Shown here: positions 30,651-44,009 of the stretch, piece by piece
Position numbering within the stretch: position 1 is the first letter of the stretch
Layout: each line of letters starts with the position of its first letter
Origin: Mesostigma viride
Lineage: Eukaryota; Streptophyta; Mesostigmatophyceae; Mesostigmatales; Mesostigmataceae
NCBI GenBank assembly: GCA_009746045.1
Contig: RPFO01000026.1
Location: 3,405,108 to 3,469,107 of the forward strand
Direction: 5' to 3'
DNA length: 64,000 bases
The notes under the pieces: generated by a model
The model's input: the letters and a program-made list of their open reading frames with translations, nothing else
What the model was told of the DNA's origin: nothing
Database searches by the model: none
Program-made: the position numbers and the translations under genes

Positions 30651-32066
30651 GTTCGTGGGTGTGGTGGGCAGCTGCCATGCATGCGTGGGTTTAGGGGGGG
30701 GCTGGCATGCGTGCGTGGCTGTGGGGGGTGGCTGCCATGCGTGCGTGAGTGTGGGGGGTGGCTGGCATGCGTATGTGGGTGTGGGGGGTGGCTGGCATGC
30801 ACGTGCATGTGGGGGGTGGCTGGCATGCATGCGTGCATGTGGGGGGTGGCTGGCATGCATGTGTGGGTTTGTGGGGGGGGTGGCATGCGTGCGTGGGTCT
30901 GGGGGTGGCTGGCATGCGTGCATGGGTTTGTGGGGTGGCTAGCATGCATGCGTGGGTGTGTGGGGGAGCTGCCATGGACGCATGTGGGGCGGGGCAGGCT
31001 GGCATGCATGCGTGGGTGAGGGGGGGGACGGCATGCGTACGTTGGTGACGGGGGTGGCTGGCATGCATAAGTGGGTTTGTGGGGTGGCTGGCATGCATGC
31101 GTGCATGTGGGGGGGGCTGGCACGCGTGTGTGGGTTTGGGGGGGGCTGGCATGCATGCGTGTGTGTGGGGGGGGCTGACATAAGTGCGTGGGTGTGGGGG
31201 TGGCTGGCATGCGTGCCTGGGTTTGGGGGTGGGCTGCCATGCGTGCGTGGGTTTAGGGGGGGCTGGCATGCGTGCCTGGGTTCGTGGGGTGGGCTGCCAT
31301 GCGTGCGTGGGTGTGGGGGGTGGCTGGCATGCGTACGGGGGTGTGGGGGGTGGCTGGCATGCACATGCATGTGGGGGGTGGCTGGCATGCATGCGTGGGT
31401 TTGTGGGGGTGGCTGGCATGCATGCGTGGGCTCGTGGGGTGGCTGGCATGCGTGCGTGGGTGTGGGGGTGGCTGGCATGCGTGCATGGGTTTGTGGGGTG
31501 GCTGGAATGCAAGCATGCATGTGGGGGGGGCTTGTTTGCATCTGGGGTGGCTGGCAAGCATGCGTGCATGTGGGGGTTGGCTGGCATGCATGCGTGGGTT
31601 GGGGGGGCGGCTGCCATGCGTGCGTGGGTGTGGGGGGGGCTGGCATGCATGCATGCGTGTGTGGGCGGCTGCCATGCGTGCGTGGGTGTGTGGGGTGGCT
31701 CGCATGCATGCATACATGAGGGGGGGGGCTGGCATGCGTGCGTGGGTGTGTGGGGGGGCGTAGGTGGGTATGGGGGGTGGCTGGCATGCGTGCGTGGGTG
31801 TGGGGGGGAGTGGCATGCATGCGTGGGTGTGGTGGGGGGCTGCCATGCATGCGTGGCTTGAGGGGGGGGCTGGCATGCGTGCCTGGGTTCGTGGGGTGGC
31901 TGCCATGCGTGCGTGGGTGTGGGGGGTGGCTGGCATGCGTACGTGGGTGTGGGGGTGGCTGGCATGCATAAGTGGGTTTGTGTGTGGGGGGGGGTGGCTG
32001 GCATGCGTGCGTGGGCATGGGGGTGGCTGGCATGCGTGCGTGGATTGGTGGGGTGCCTGGCATGCA
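30651..32066. repeat. 30-bp G-rich minisatellite, copy 2
   Basis: Same unit as in copy 1 with a similar order of variants, including the TAAGTGGG unit at both the middle and the right end. Confidence 0.94.
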
Positions 32067-32653
32067 TAAGTGGGCCCGCGGTGCCCCTGATTGCTGTCTG
32101 GCCCCTAATCATGTGGATGTGGCTGGCTGCCTGCCCTCCTGTTTGCCCCATCCCCAAACCCCATGCCGCAAGGCTCGTAGCTCAAGCCCCATGGCTCATG
32201 CCCCATGGCCCTTGCCTGCCAGCCTACCTGTGCTGCATACCCTTGCAGCCTTTCCTGCCTCGCCTGGCCTGGCCTGCCCTGCCCTCTCTGCCCTCCCGCC
32301 CGCCCATGCGGTCCGTTGCCACGGATGGAAAATGAGAAGAAAACAAAACAATATGGCCCCGCTGGCACCACAAATCACCTGGTTGGTCAACCAAGGGGAT
32401 AGCCTGCACAATGAGACAGGAACACAGCAGACCCAGCAAAGCAAGATTCAGGTTGTAAGCCAGTGGAGATTACGTTTGACTTGCTTGATGAAGAAATGCA
32501 ACACACTTCTACGGTCACACCTTCTATCAAGGAGACAACCAGTTCTATGAACAAATGGTTGATTGATCACCTTATACACCAAGTAAACATGTTACCAGAC
32601 GCGCTCTTCAGCCCAGTGAAAATCCACGTGCGAAGCAAGGCAGATTATCTTAC

Positions 32654-32827
32654 GCAGTAAGCACCATGAATGTCAGCCACTACAGCAGTAAATGACGCCC
32701 TAAACTCATGACCATGCAAGCATCCACAGCGGCTTTCACCGCCCAGTATATTCCAGTAAATAGCATCACAGATCCTCTGGCAACGGACGTTGACACGGGA
32801 AACCCGAAGGACCATGAAGATGGCGTC
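32654..32827 (-). pseudogene. Exon b, macrosatellite copy 2
   Basis: Same 58-codon open exon as in copy 1 with intact acceptor (GTGCAG) and donor (GTAAGA); differs at a few residues (CDAIYW for CDDIYW). Confidence 0.5.
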
Positions 32828-34816
32828 CTGCACGGCTAAGAAAATGAAACGCTGCAGACCCTTGCTACGCTATGTCTTCGCTGCGACTAGGTGAAGTCGG
32901 CCAAATGGAAACAACGCAACCGAGGAAACGCATCAAAAGAGAGCAGGCACAACCCGGTCATCGAAACAAACGACTCACCATCGGCATCGCCAGCGTACGT
33001 CCCGTGGCAACAAACCCAGCGTTCATTCCAATATTGTGTGACGACAACAGAAACTCGTCGGCCACACCCACGCCTTCCACGAACAGCAAACTGATTTCAC
33101 TAGGCACCCAATACGTCAAGCAAAGAAGCACGATAACATAATACCTAAATCTACAACGACATTCCATTTCCAGGTCGCTAGCTATCGCAGCAGGCCATAG
33201 CGCCCGAACCTCTCCCACGCACGTGAATGCCCATCGACGGCCAGCCAGATCAGAAACAATTCAAAGGTACGCATCGAAATGGAACATTGAACGCTATAAA
33301 AGCAATGCCCACGCATTGTCCATCCCCAATTTTCCAGGCAGCGTTGACCGCCATCCCCAGCCAGCAGGCAATTAAATTAAGTGCTGTCGCAGCATGTCGC
33401 CCCCTCACCTCCTAGCAGTCCTGGTTTATGCACGTCGATTGCTTGGGCGCGTCCAGGCGGTCCAGCACCGCGTACTACCCACTTGAAAATCCTCCAAGTC
33501 ATTTTTTCCCAGCTTGGTAAGTACGGCATCTGGCAGAAATTCGTCCAGCAAGAATCCTACTACGCTCCACTCCTCCAACTAAAATTTGCGTATAATTTTA
33601 GAATAAATATCAGTCACATCATGTTCAGACTATAACTTCGGTCTGAATCGAAAGGTGATGCGGAACAACTCAGTGAAACGGTTTCTGAACGAAATGCGGA
33701 CAACAAAACGGCCGTAACGCCCAAAATTTCACGGTTTCTAAACAACGTTTGCACGGTTTCGAAACAATTTCTGAACATTCCGTCGAACTGACGCACTGAA
33801 CGCTACGAATTTTAGGACGGCGCGTTCTCGGCCAAGCGATGGGCCCAGTAGCCGCAGTTGATCTCCACAAGGCATGGGATGTTTGATTCGCGACATTGTT
33901 TGACGGGGCGCGCAACAAGCCGACATCGTGCCGGGTTCCGTATTTTTATCTGGCCGCGGCCATTGGCTGGCCTCCTATCTGCCCGCAAAAGTGCTGAACC
34001 GGATCTGGACAAAACTGCCATTTCAGGCCCGTTAAGTAAGATCTCAGACTCGATCTCCCTAGTTTGCCACTTTTCGGGCAACTGCTCCGATTGGGCGCCA
34101 CCGCGGATCCCCGGATCGCCCTGACTATCGGCCGCCCTGCGCTCGCGGTTCTCGTACGGGCCACTTTTCGGGCCTCACGGTTCGCCAAACTTTTGCGTTG
34201 GGGTTAATCGTAGTCACTAGAAGGGGACTAGTGGGGGGGCCAAGGCCCCCCACTTTTTCGGACGCACTACGCCACCAGGGGCCCTGAGGCCCCCGCCGAA
34301 AGCTTCGACCCGCCGGGTTGAGCCCGCCGACCGGCCCGGACCCTACGCCGGGGGGCGAACGCTCGGCGGCCTTCCTTTGGGGGCTTCCCATCGCGCGCGC
34401 TCGCGCCGGCCCGCCGCACCGTCGATCCCACGCTCCGTCCCTCACGGGCACGTCCAGCACGCGTCGTACTACTAGTACATCAACCCAGTCCGAATAGTAC
34501 CGTACATTGTGAGACGTCGCCGTTCAGTGCATGCAAGTATTTCCTTACTCATTACTTCCTAACAACTGAAACTCACAATGCAGCTATGCCATGCAGGACA
34601 CAATGTGGGTACCGCTTTAGCGGCAGCCATAACGACCAAACACTTCCATGCAAAGTCAAATGTTCATCATTCATTAATATTCATTGAGTGGCAATCCTTT
34701 GTAAACACATGCACCATCGGTCATGCCCACTATGGCTTCATGTAGACAATGTTTTGTACATGACTCGACAGTGCCCTTGTGCGCGACCGTGGGGCGCGGC
34801 AGGCCAGCCCTGTCCA

Positions 34817-36712
34817 TTCGTGGGTGTGGTGGGGAGCTGCCATGCATGCGTGTGTTTAGGGGGTGGCTGGCATGCGTACGTGGGTGTGGGGGGTGGCTGC
34901 CATGCGTGCGTGGGTGTGGGGGGTGGCTGGCATGCGTATGTGGGTGTGGGGGGTGGCTGGCATGCACGTGCATGTGGGGGGTGGCTGTCATGCATGCGTG
35001 CATGTGGGGGGTGGCTCGCATGCGTGCGTGGGTTTGTGGGGTGGCTGGCATGCATGCGTGGGTTTGTGGGGGGGCTGCCATGCATGCGTGCATGTGGGGG
35101 AGGGCTGGCATGTGTGCGTGGGTTTGGGGGTGGGCTGGCATGCGTGCGTGGTTGTGGGGGGGGGCGGCATGCATTTGCGGGTGAGCTGGGGAGCTGCCAT
35201 GCATCCGTGGGTTTAGCGGGGCGCTGCCATGCGTGCCTGGGTTCGTGGGGTTACTGCCATGCGTGCGTGGGTGTGGGGGGTGGCTGGCATGCGTACATTG
35301 GTGAGGGGGGTGGCTGGCATGCATAAGTGGGTTTGTGGGGGGGCTGCCATGCATGCGTGCATGTGTGGGGGGGTGGCAAGCGTGTGTGGGTTTGCGGGGG
35401 GGCTGGCATGCATTCGTGGGTGTGGGGGTGGCTGGCATGCATGCGTGGGTTTAGGGGATGGCTGGCATGCATGCTTGCATGTGGGGGGGGCTGGCATGCA
35501 TTCGTTGGTGTGGTGGGGAGCTGCCATGCATGCGTGGGTGTGGGGGGGCTGGCATGCATGCGTGGGTGTGGGGGGGGCTGCCATGCGTGCGTGGGTTTGG
35601 GGGGGAGCTGCCATGCACGCATGGGTGTGGGGGGGAGTGGCATGCATGCGTGGGTGTGGTGGGGAGCTGCCATGCGTACCTTGGTGACGGGGGTGGCTGG
35701 CATGCATAAGTGGGTTGGTGGGGTGGCTGGCATGCATGCGTGCATGTGGGGGGGGGCTGGCACGCGTGTGTGGGTTTGGGGGGTGGCTGGCATGCATGCG
35801 TGTGTGGGGGGGGCTGACATAAGTGCGTGGGTGTGGGGGTGGCTGGCATGCGTGCCTGGGTTTGGGGGTGGGCTGCCATGCGTGCGTGGGTTTAGGGGGG
35901 GGCTGGCATGCGTGCCTGGGTTCGTGGGGTGGGCTGCCATGCGTGCGTGGGTGTGGGGGGTGGCTGGCATGCGTACGTGGGTGTGGGGGGTGGCTGGCAT
36001 GCACGTGCATGTGGGGGGTGGCTGGCATCCATGCGTGCATGTGGGGGGTGGCTGGCATGCATGCGTGGGCTCGTGGGGTGGCTGGCATCCGTGCATGGGT
36101 TTGTGGGGTGGCTGGAATGCAAGCATGCATGTGGGGGGGGCTTGTTTGCATGTGGGGTGGCTGGCAAGCATGCGTGCATGTGGGGGTTGGCTGGCATGCG
36201 TGCGTGGGTTGGGGGGGTGGCTGCCATGCGTGCGTGGGTGTGGGGGGTGGCTGGCATGCATGCATGCATGTGGGGGGGGCTGGCATCCATGCGTGGGTTT
36301 GTGGGGTGGCTGGCATGCATGCGTGCATGAGGGGGGGGCTGGCATGCGTGCGTGGGTGTGGGGGGGCTGGCATGCGTGCGTGGGTGTGGGTGGGGGCGTA
36401 CGTGGGTATGGGGGGTGGCTGGCATGCGTGCGTGGGTGTGGGGGGGAGTGGCATGCATGCGTGGGTGTGGTGGGGGGCTGCCATGCATGCGTGGCTTGAG
36501 GGGGGGCTGGCATGCGTGCCTGGGTTCGTGGGGTGGCTGCCATGCGTGCGTGGGTGTGGGGGGTGGCTGGCATGCGTACGTGGGTGTGGGGGGTGGCTGG
36601 CATGCATAAGTGGGTTTGTGTGTGTGGGGGGGGTGGCTGGCATGCGTGCGTGGGCACGGGGGTGGCTGGCATGCGTGCGTGGGTTGGTGGGGTGCCTGGC
36701 ATGCATAAGTGG
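34817..36712. repeat. 30-bp G-rich minisatellite, copy 3
   Basis: About 1.9 kb against 1.3-1.4 kb in copies 1, 2 and 4; the extra length is within the left half. Confidence 0.94.
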
Positions 36713-37273
36713 GCCCGCGGTGCCCCTGATTGCTGTCTGGCCCCTAATCATGTGGATGTGGCTGGCTGCCTGCCCTCCTGTTTGCCCCATCCCCAAACCC
36801 CATGCCGCAAGGCTCGTAGCTCAAGCCCCATGGCTCATGCCCCATGGCCCTTGCCTGCCAGCCTACCTGTGCTGTATACCCTTGCAGCCTTTCCTGCCTC
36901 GCCTGGCGTGGCCTGCCCTGCCCTCTCTGCCCTCCCGCCCGCCCATGCGGTCCGTTGCCACGGATGGAAAATGAGAAGAAAACCAATATGGCCCCGCTGG
37001 CACCACAAATCACCTGGTTGGTCAACCAAGGGGATAGCCTGCACAATGAGACAGGAACACAGCAGACCCAGCAAAGCAAGATTCAGGTTGTAAGCCAGTG
37101 GAGATTACTTTTGACTTGCTTGTTGAAGAAATATAAAACACCTTCTACTGTCACACCTTCTATGAACAAATGGTTGATTGATCACCTTATACACCACGTA
37201 AACAAGTTACCAGATGCGCTCTTCACCCCAGTGAAAATCCACGCGCGAAGCAAGGCAGATTATCTTACGCAGT

Positions 37274-37447
37274 AAGCACCATGAATGTCAGCGAGTACAG
37301 CAGTAAATGACGCCCTAAACTCATGACCAAAAAGGATCCACAGGGGCTTTCACCGCCCAGTATATTCCAGAAAAAATCATCACAGATCCTCTGGCAACGG
37401 ACGTTGACACGGGAAACCCGAAGGACCATGAAGATGGCGTCCTGCAC
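37274..37447 (-). pseudogene. Exon b, macrosatellite copy 3 (frameshifted)
   Basis: The same exon, but a small change near 37330 shifts the frame, so the second half reads differently. It is the only one of six copies broken here. Confidence 0.5.
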
Positions 37448-39354
37448 GGCTAAAAAATGAAACGCAGACCTTTGCTACGCTATGTCTTCGCTGCGACTAC
37501 GTGAATTCGGCCAAATGGAAACAACGCAACCGAGGAAACGCATCAGAAAGAGAGCAGGCACTAGCCCGGTCATCGAAACAAACGACTCACCATCGGCATC
37601 GCCAGCGTACGTCCCGTGGCAACAAATCCAGCGTTCATTCCAATATTGTGTGACGACAACAGAAACTCGTCGGCCACACCCACGCCTTCCACGAACAGCA
37701 AACTGATTTCACTAGGCACCCAATACGTCAAGCGAAGAAGCACGATAACATAATACCTAAATCTACAACGACATTCCATTTCCAGGTCGCTAGCTATCGC
37801 AGCAGGCCATAGCGCCCCGAACCTCTCCCACGCACGTGACTGCCCACCGACGGCAAGCCAGATCAGAAACAATTCAAAGGTACGCATCGAAATTGAACAT
37901 TGAACGCTTTAAAAGCAATGCCCACGCATTGTCCATCGCCAATTTTCCAGGCAGCGTTGACCGCCATCCCCAGCCAGCAGGAAATTAAATCAAGTGCTGT
38001 CGCAGCATGTCGCCCCCTCACCCCCTCGCAGTCCTGGTTTATGCACGTTCGATTGCTTGGGCGCGTCCAGGCGGTCCAGCACCGCGTACTACCCACTTGA
38101 AAATCCTCCCAAGTCAATTCTTCCCTGCTTGGTAAGTACGGAATATGGCAGAAATTCGTCCAGCAAGCATCATACTACTCTCCACTCCTCCAACTCAAAA
38201 TTTGCGTATAATTTAAGAATAAATATCAGTCACATCATGTTCAGACTATAACTTCGATCTGAATCGAAAAGTGATGCGGAACAACTCAGTGAAACGGTTT
38301 CTGAACGCAATGCGGACAACAAAACGGCCGTAACGCCCAAATTTTTACGGTCTCTAAACATTTTTTTCACGGTTTCTAGACGGGTTCTGAACGCTCCGTT
38401 GACCTGAGGCACTGAACGCTACGGCCAAAAAGAACGGCACGCTCTCGGCCTAGCGATGGGCCCAGTAGCCGCAGTTGATCGCCGCAAGGCATGGGATGTT
38501 TCGTAAGAGATGCTTCGCGCAACAGTTTGACGGGGCTCACAACAAGCCGACATCGTGCCGGGTTCCGTATTTTTATCTGGCCGCGGCCATTGGCTGGCCT
38601 CCCACCTGCCCGCAAAAATTCTGAACCGGATCTGGACAAAACTGCCATTTCAGGCCCGTTAAGTAAGATCTCAGACTCGATCTCCCTAGTTTGCCACTTT
38701 TCGGGCAACTGCTCCGATTGGGCGCCACCGCGGATCCCCGGATCGCCCTGACTATCGGCCGCCCTGCGCTCGCGGTTTTCGTACGGGCCACTTTTCGGGC
38801 CTCACGGTTTGCCAAACTTTTGCGTTGGGCTAAATCGTAGTTACTAGAGGGGGACTAGTGGGGGGGCCAAGGCCCCCCACTTATTCGGACGCACTACGCC
38901 ACCAGGGGCCCTGAGGCCCCCGCCGAAAGCTTCGACCCGCCGGGTTGAGCCCGCCGACCGGCCCGGACCCTACGCCGGGGGGCGAACGCTCGGCGGCCTT
39001 CCTTTGGGGGCTTCCCATCGCGCGCGCTCGCGGCGGCCTGCCGCACCGTCGATCCCACGCTCCGTCCCTCACGGGCACGTCCAGCACGCGTCGTACTACT
39101 AGTACATCAACCCAATCCGAATAGTATTGTACATCGTGAGACGTCGCCGTTCATTGCATGCAAGTATTTCCTTACTCATTACTTCCTAACAACTGGAACT
39201 CACAATGCAGCTATGCCATGCAGGACACAATGTGGGTACCGCTTTTTGCAAGCGGCAGCCATAACGACCAAACACTCCCATGCAAACTCCCATGTTGATC
39301 ATTCATTAATATTCATTGAGTGGCAATCCTTTGTAAACACATGCACCATCGGTC

Positions 39355-39422
39355 ATGCCCACTATTAATTAATTAATTAATTAGACTCGTGCTCCCGTTG
39401 GGGAGTCACGGATGCCCACTAT
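39355..39422. repeat. Small insertion with 11-bp target duplication
   Basis: ATGCCCACTAT is repeated on both sides of a 46-bp insert (39366-39411) made of TAATTAATTAATTAATTA followed by GACTCGTGCTCCCGTTGGGG. The other A copies have only one ATGCCCACTAT or a close variant. The insert resembles the CTCCGTTGGGAG family seen elsewhere in the window. Confidence 0.75.
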
Positions 39423-39507
39423 GACTTCATGTAGACAAAAGTTTTGTACATGACTCGACAGTGCCCTTGAGCGCGACCGTGGGGTGCGGCAGGCCAGACC
39501 TGTCCGT

Positions 39508-40821
39508 TCGTGGGTGTGGTGGGCAGCTACCATGCATGCGTGGGTTTTGGGGGGGGGCTGGCATGCGTATGTGGGTGTGGGGGGTGGCTGGCATGCACGT
39601 GCATGTGGGGGGTGGCTGGCATGCGTACGTGGGTCTGGGGGGTGGCTAGCATGCACGTGCATGCGGGGGGTGGCTGGCATGCATGCGTGCATGTGGGGGT
39701 GGCTGGCATGCACGTGCATGTGGGGGGTGGCTGGCATGCGTACGTGGGTCTGGGGGGTGGCTAGCATGCACGTGCATGCGGGGGGTGGCTGGCATGCATG
39801 CGTGCATGTGGGGGGTGGCTGGCATGCATGCGTGGGTTTGTGGGGTGGCTGCCATGCGTGCGTGGGTGTGGGGGGTGGCTGGCATGCGTATGTGGGTGTG
39901 GGGGGTGGCTAGCATGCACGTGCATGTGGGGGGTGGCTGTCATGCATGCGTGCGTGTGGGCGGGAGCTGCCATGGACGCATGTGGGGCGGGGCGGGCTGG
40001 CATGCGTGTGTGGGTGTGGGGGGGGACGGCATGCGTACGTTGGTCACGGGGGTGGCTGGCATGCATAAGTGGGTTTGTGGGGTGGCTGGCATGCATGCGT
40101 GCATGTGGGGGGGGCTGGCACGCGTGTGTGGGTTTGGGGGGGGGCTGGCATGCATGCGTGTGTGTGTGGGGGGGCTGACATAAGTGCGTGGGTGTGGGGG
40201 TGGCTGGCATGCATGCCTGGGTTTGGGGATGGGCTGCCATGCGTGCGTGGGTTTGTGGGGTGGCTGGAATGCGTGCCTGGGTTCGTAGGGTGGGCTGCCA
40301 TGCGTGCGTGGGTGTGTGGGGGGGTGGCATGCGTACGTGGGTGTGGGGGGTGGCTGGCATCCATGCATGCATGTGGGGGGTGGCTGGCATGCATGCGTGG
40401 GCTCGTGGGGGGGCTGGCATGCGTGCGTGGGTGTGGGGGGGGGCTGGCATGCATGCATGCATGTGGGGGGGGCTGGCATCCATGCGTGAATTTGCGGGGT
40501 GGCTGGCATGCATGTGTGCATGAGGGGGGGGCTGGCATGCGTGCGTGGGTGTGGGGGGGGCGTATGTGGGTATGGGGGGTGGCTGCCATGCATGCGTGGC
40601 TTGAGGGGGGGCTGCCATGCGTGCCTGGGTTCGTGGGGTGGCTGCCATGCTTGCGTGGGTGTGGGGGTGGCTGGCATGCGTACGTGGGTGTGGGGGGTGG
40701 CTGGCATGCATAAGTGGGTTTGTGTAAGGGGGGGGGGGTTGCTGGCATGCGTGCGTGGGCATGGGGGTGGCTGGCATGCGTGCGTGGGTTGGTGGGGTGC
40801 CTGGCATGCATAAGTGGGCCC
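39508..40821. repeat. 30-bp G-rich minisatellite, copy 4
   Basis: Same unit. A block of about 120 bp containing GGCATGCACGTGCATG is duplicated at its left end (39590-39710 and 39710-39830). Confidence 0.93.
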
Positions 40822-41101
40822 GCGGTGCCCCTGATTGCTGTCTGGCGCCTAATCATGTGGATGTGGCTGGCTGCCTGCCCTCCTGTTTGCCCCATCCCCA
40901 AACCCCATGCCGCAAGGCTCGTAGCTCAAGCCCCATGGCTCATGCCCCATGGCCCTTGCCTGCCAGCCTACCTGTGCTGCATACCCTTGCAGCCTTTCCT
41001 GCCTCGCCTGGCCTGGCCTGCCCTGCCCTCTCTGCCCTCCCGCCCGCCCATGCGGTCCGTTGCCACGGATGGAAAATGAGAAGAAAAACAAAACAATATG
41101 G

Positions 41102-42158
41102 CCCCGCTGGCACCACAAATCACCTGGTTGGTCAACCAAGGGGATAGCCTGCACAATGAGACAGGAACACAGCAGACCCAGCAAAGCAAGATTCAGGTTG
41201 TAAGCCAGTGGAGATTACGTTTGACTTGCTTGATGAAGAAATGCAACACACCTTCTACGGTCACACCTTCTATCAAGGAGACAACCAGTTCTATGAACAA
41301 ATGGTTGATTGATCACCTTATACACCAAGTAAACATGTTACCAGACGCGCTCTTCAGCCCAGTGAAAATCCACGTGCGAAGCAAGGCAGATTATCTTACG
41401 CAGTAAGCACCATGAATGTCAGCCACTACAGCAGTAAATGACGCCCTAAACTCATGACCATGCAAGCATCCACAGCGGCTTTCACCGCCCAGTATATTCC
41501 AGTAAATAGCATCACAGATCCTCTGGCAACGGACGTTGACACGGGAAACCCGAAGGACCATGAAGATGGCGTCCTGCACGGCTAAGAAAATGAAACGCTG
41601 CAGACCCTTGCTACGCTATGTCTTCGCTGCGACTAGGTGAAGTCGGCCAAATGGAAACAACGCAACCGAGGAAACGCATCAAAAAGAGAGCAGGCACAAC
41701 CCCGGTCATCGAAACAAACGACTCACCATCGGCATCGCCAGCGTACGTCCCGTGGCAACAAACCCAGCGTTCATTCCAATATTGTGTGACGACAACAGAA
41801 ACTCGTCGGCCACACCCACGCCTTCCACGAACAGCAAACTGATTTCACTAGGCACCCAATACGTCAAGCAAAGAAGCACGATAACATAATACCTAAATCT
41901 ACAACGACATTCCATTTCCAGGTCGCTAGCTATCGCAGCAGGCCATAGCGCCACGAACCTCTCCCACGCACGTGAATGCCCATCGACGGCCAGCCAGATC
42001 AGAAACAATTCAAAGGTACGCATCGAAATGGAACATTGAACGCTATAAAAACAATGCCCACGCATTGTCCATCCCCAATTTTCCAGGCAGCGTTGACCGC
42101 CATCCCCAGCCAGCAGGCAATTAAATTTAAGTGCTGTCGCAGCATGTCGCCCCCTCAC
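41102..42158 (-). pseudogene. Exon-like minus-strand gene in macrosatellite copy 4
   Basis: Best preserved copy of the three-exon structure. Exon a runs from 42158 to 41727 (about 144 codons), exon b 41573-41400, exon c from 41148. Splice signals match copy 1 and phases are 0 throughout. Exon a begins MRGRHAATALKFNCLLAG and includes FELFLIWLAVDGHSRAW. Whether the true start is further upstream is unclear. No family recognised. Confidence 0.45.
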
Positions 42159-42992
42159 CTCCTAGCAGTCCTGGTTTATGCACGTCGATTGCTTGGGCGC
42201 GTCCAGGCGGTCCAGCACCGCGTACTACCCACTTGAAAATCCTCCAAGTCATTTTTTCCCTGCTTGGTAAGTACGGCATCTTGCAGAAATTCGTCCAGCA
42301 AGAATCCTACTACGCTCCACTCCTCCAACTAAAAATGTGCGTATAATTTTAGAATAAATATCAGTCACATCATGTTCAGACTATAACTTCGGTCTGAATC
42401 GAAAGGTGATGCGGAACAACTCAGTGAAACGGTTTCTGAACGAAATGCGGACAACAAAACGGCCGTAACGCCCAAAATTTCACGGTTTCTAAACAACGTT
42501 TGCACGGTTTCGAAACAATTTCTGAACATTCCGTCGAACTGACGCACTGAACGCTACGAATTTTTAGGACGGCGCGTTCTCGGCCAAGCGATGGGCCCAG
42601 TAGCCGCAGTTGATCTCCACAAGGCATGGGATGTTTGATTCGCGACATTGTTTGACGGGGCGCGCAACAAGCCGACATCGTGCCGGGTTCCGTATTTTTA
42701 TCTGGCCGCGGCCATTGGCTGGCCTCCTATCTGCCCGCAAAAGTGCTGAACCGGATCTGGACAAAACTGCCATTTCAGGCCCGTTAAGTAAGATCTCAGA
42801 CTCGATCTCCCTAGTTTGCCACTTTTCGGGCAACTGCTCCGATTGGGCGCCACCGCGGATCCCCGGATCGCCCTGACTATCGGCCGCCCTGCGCTCGCGG
42901 TTCTCGTACGGGCCACTTTTCGGGCCTCACGGTTCGCCAAACTTTTGCGTTGGGGTTAATCGTAGTCACTAGAGGGGGACAAGAAAAAAGTG

Positions 42993-43022
42993 GGGGAGGG
43001 GGGGCTATCGCCCCCCCTCCCC
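42993..43022. repeat. G-run/C-run hairpin at unit start (B type)
   Basis: GGGGAGGGGGGC-TATC-loop with the exact complement GCCCCCCCTCCCC: a 13-bp stem. The same sequence opens copy 6 near 47061-47090. It differs from the A hairpin but occupies the same place. Confidence 0.88.
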
Positions 43023-43423
43023 GACTTGAGAGGACGTGACTCGCCGCTAGCGGCCCAGAGGCCGATAGTCGACCTTCTGGGCGCCAACCGCACCGGCCCG
43101 CGCGACGCGCCAAGACCCTTCCCCGGAGGACGCGCGAGCGGACGATTCCGACCGGGACGAACCGCCGCCGTGCGCCACGCGCAACGGACCCTTCCCCGTG
43201 AACACCGTGGAAGCTCTCCGAGCGTGAGATACTTGGAAATTTCGTCACGTTCGTATCGAAAATGAAATTTCTGACAAATTTGTCAGCTCGGACAGAACCA
43301 CAATGAATTTCAGCATACCATTCGATACAACAATGATATTTCGGCGTCGGATACTTGGAAATTTCGTTACGTTCGTATCGCCAGTGAAATTCTGACAAAT
43401 TTTATCCTGAACTATTTCGCATC

Positions 43424-43647
43424 ATAACATGACTCCGTTGGGAGATCATCATGTAGCACTGGCTAACATATTCCCTTGCTGGATGGATGGAGGTAGGTGA
43501 AGAATTAAACCTTTTTGAATGACCTTATTTGTCTAATTCTAATTGCCTAGCACAGTCTACCTAGAGGAGGGCCCTGATTGGCACAATTGTGGCCATGTAC
43601 GTAATTATGCTACATGTCGTACATGATCTCCCAACTAGTCATGTTAT
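43424..43647. mobile_element. 224-bp MITE-like element, copy 5
   Basis: The ends are imperfect inverted repeats of about 35 bp: left ATAACATGACTCCGTTGGGA, right complement beginning ATAACATGACTAGTTGGGAG. The interior has no coding capacity. An identical-length copy is at 47495-47718, inherited by unit duplication. A target duplication could not be fixed. Confidence 0.65.
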
Positions 43648-44009
43648 AATTTAATTTCATTTTAATGCTAGCATGTCTTGTTGCATGCCCTCAAAGCTAA
43701 AATTGTTTATCACATGCAGAGAGAGCCCGCACAATGAATTTCAGCGTACCATTCATTAATTAATTATACCATGCGATATACTTTACAGATATTTCGCTGT
43801 CAAATACTTCGAAATTTGGGTACTGCTTTTTGCAAGCCAGCCATAAGGACCAAACACTCCCATGCAAACTCCCATTTTCATCATTAATTAATATTCATTG
43901 AGTGGCAATCCTTTCATTCCTTTGTTCACACATGCACCATCCGTCATTCCCATTATTAAATTGAAAAAATTAAATCATAGCATGACTCCGTGGTGCCCAC
44001 TATGACTTC

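Larger units (their letters stand above)
30059..34226. repeat. Macrosatellite copy 2 (subfamily A)
   Basis: Minisatellite at about 30651-32066. Shares with copy 4 an 18-bp insertion (ATCAAGGAGACAACCAGTT region, about 32526) and many substitutions in its right third, so 2 and 4 are closer to each other than to 1 or 3. Confidence 0.9.
34227..38853. repeat. Macrosatellite copy 3 (subfamily A)
   Basis: The longest unit because its minisatellite is largest (about 34817-36712). Shares with copy 1 the absence of the 18-bp insertion. Confidence 0.9.
38854..42978. repeat. Macrosatellite copy 4 (subfamily A)
   Basis: Close to copy 2 in its right third. Contains a 46-bp insertion flanked by an 11-bp direct repeat (39355-39422). 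Its minus-strand exon a has the longest open frame of the set (42158 down to 41727). Confidence 0.9.
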
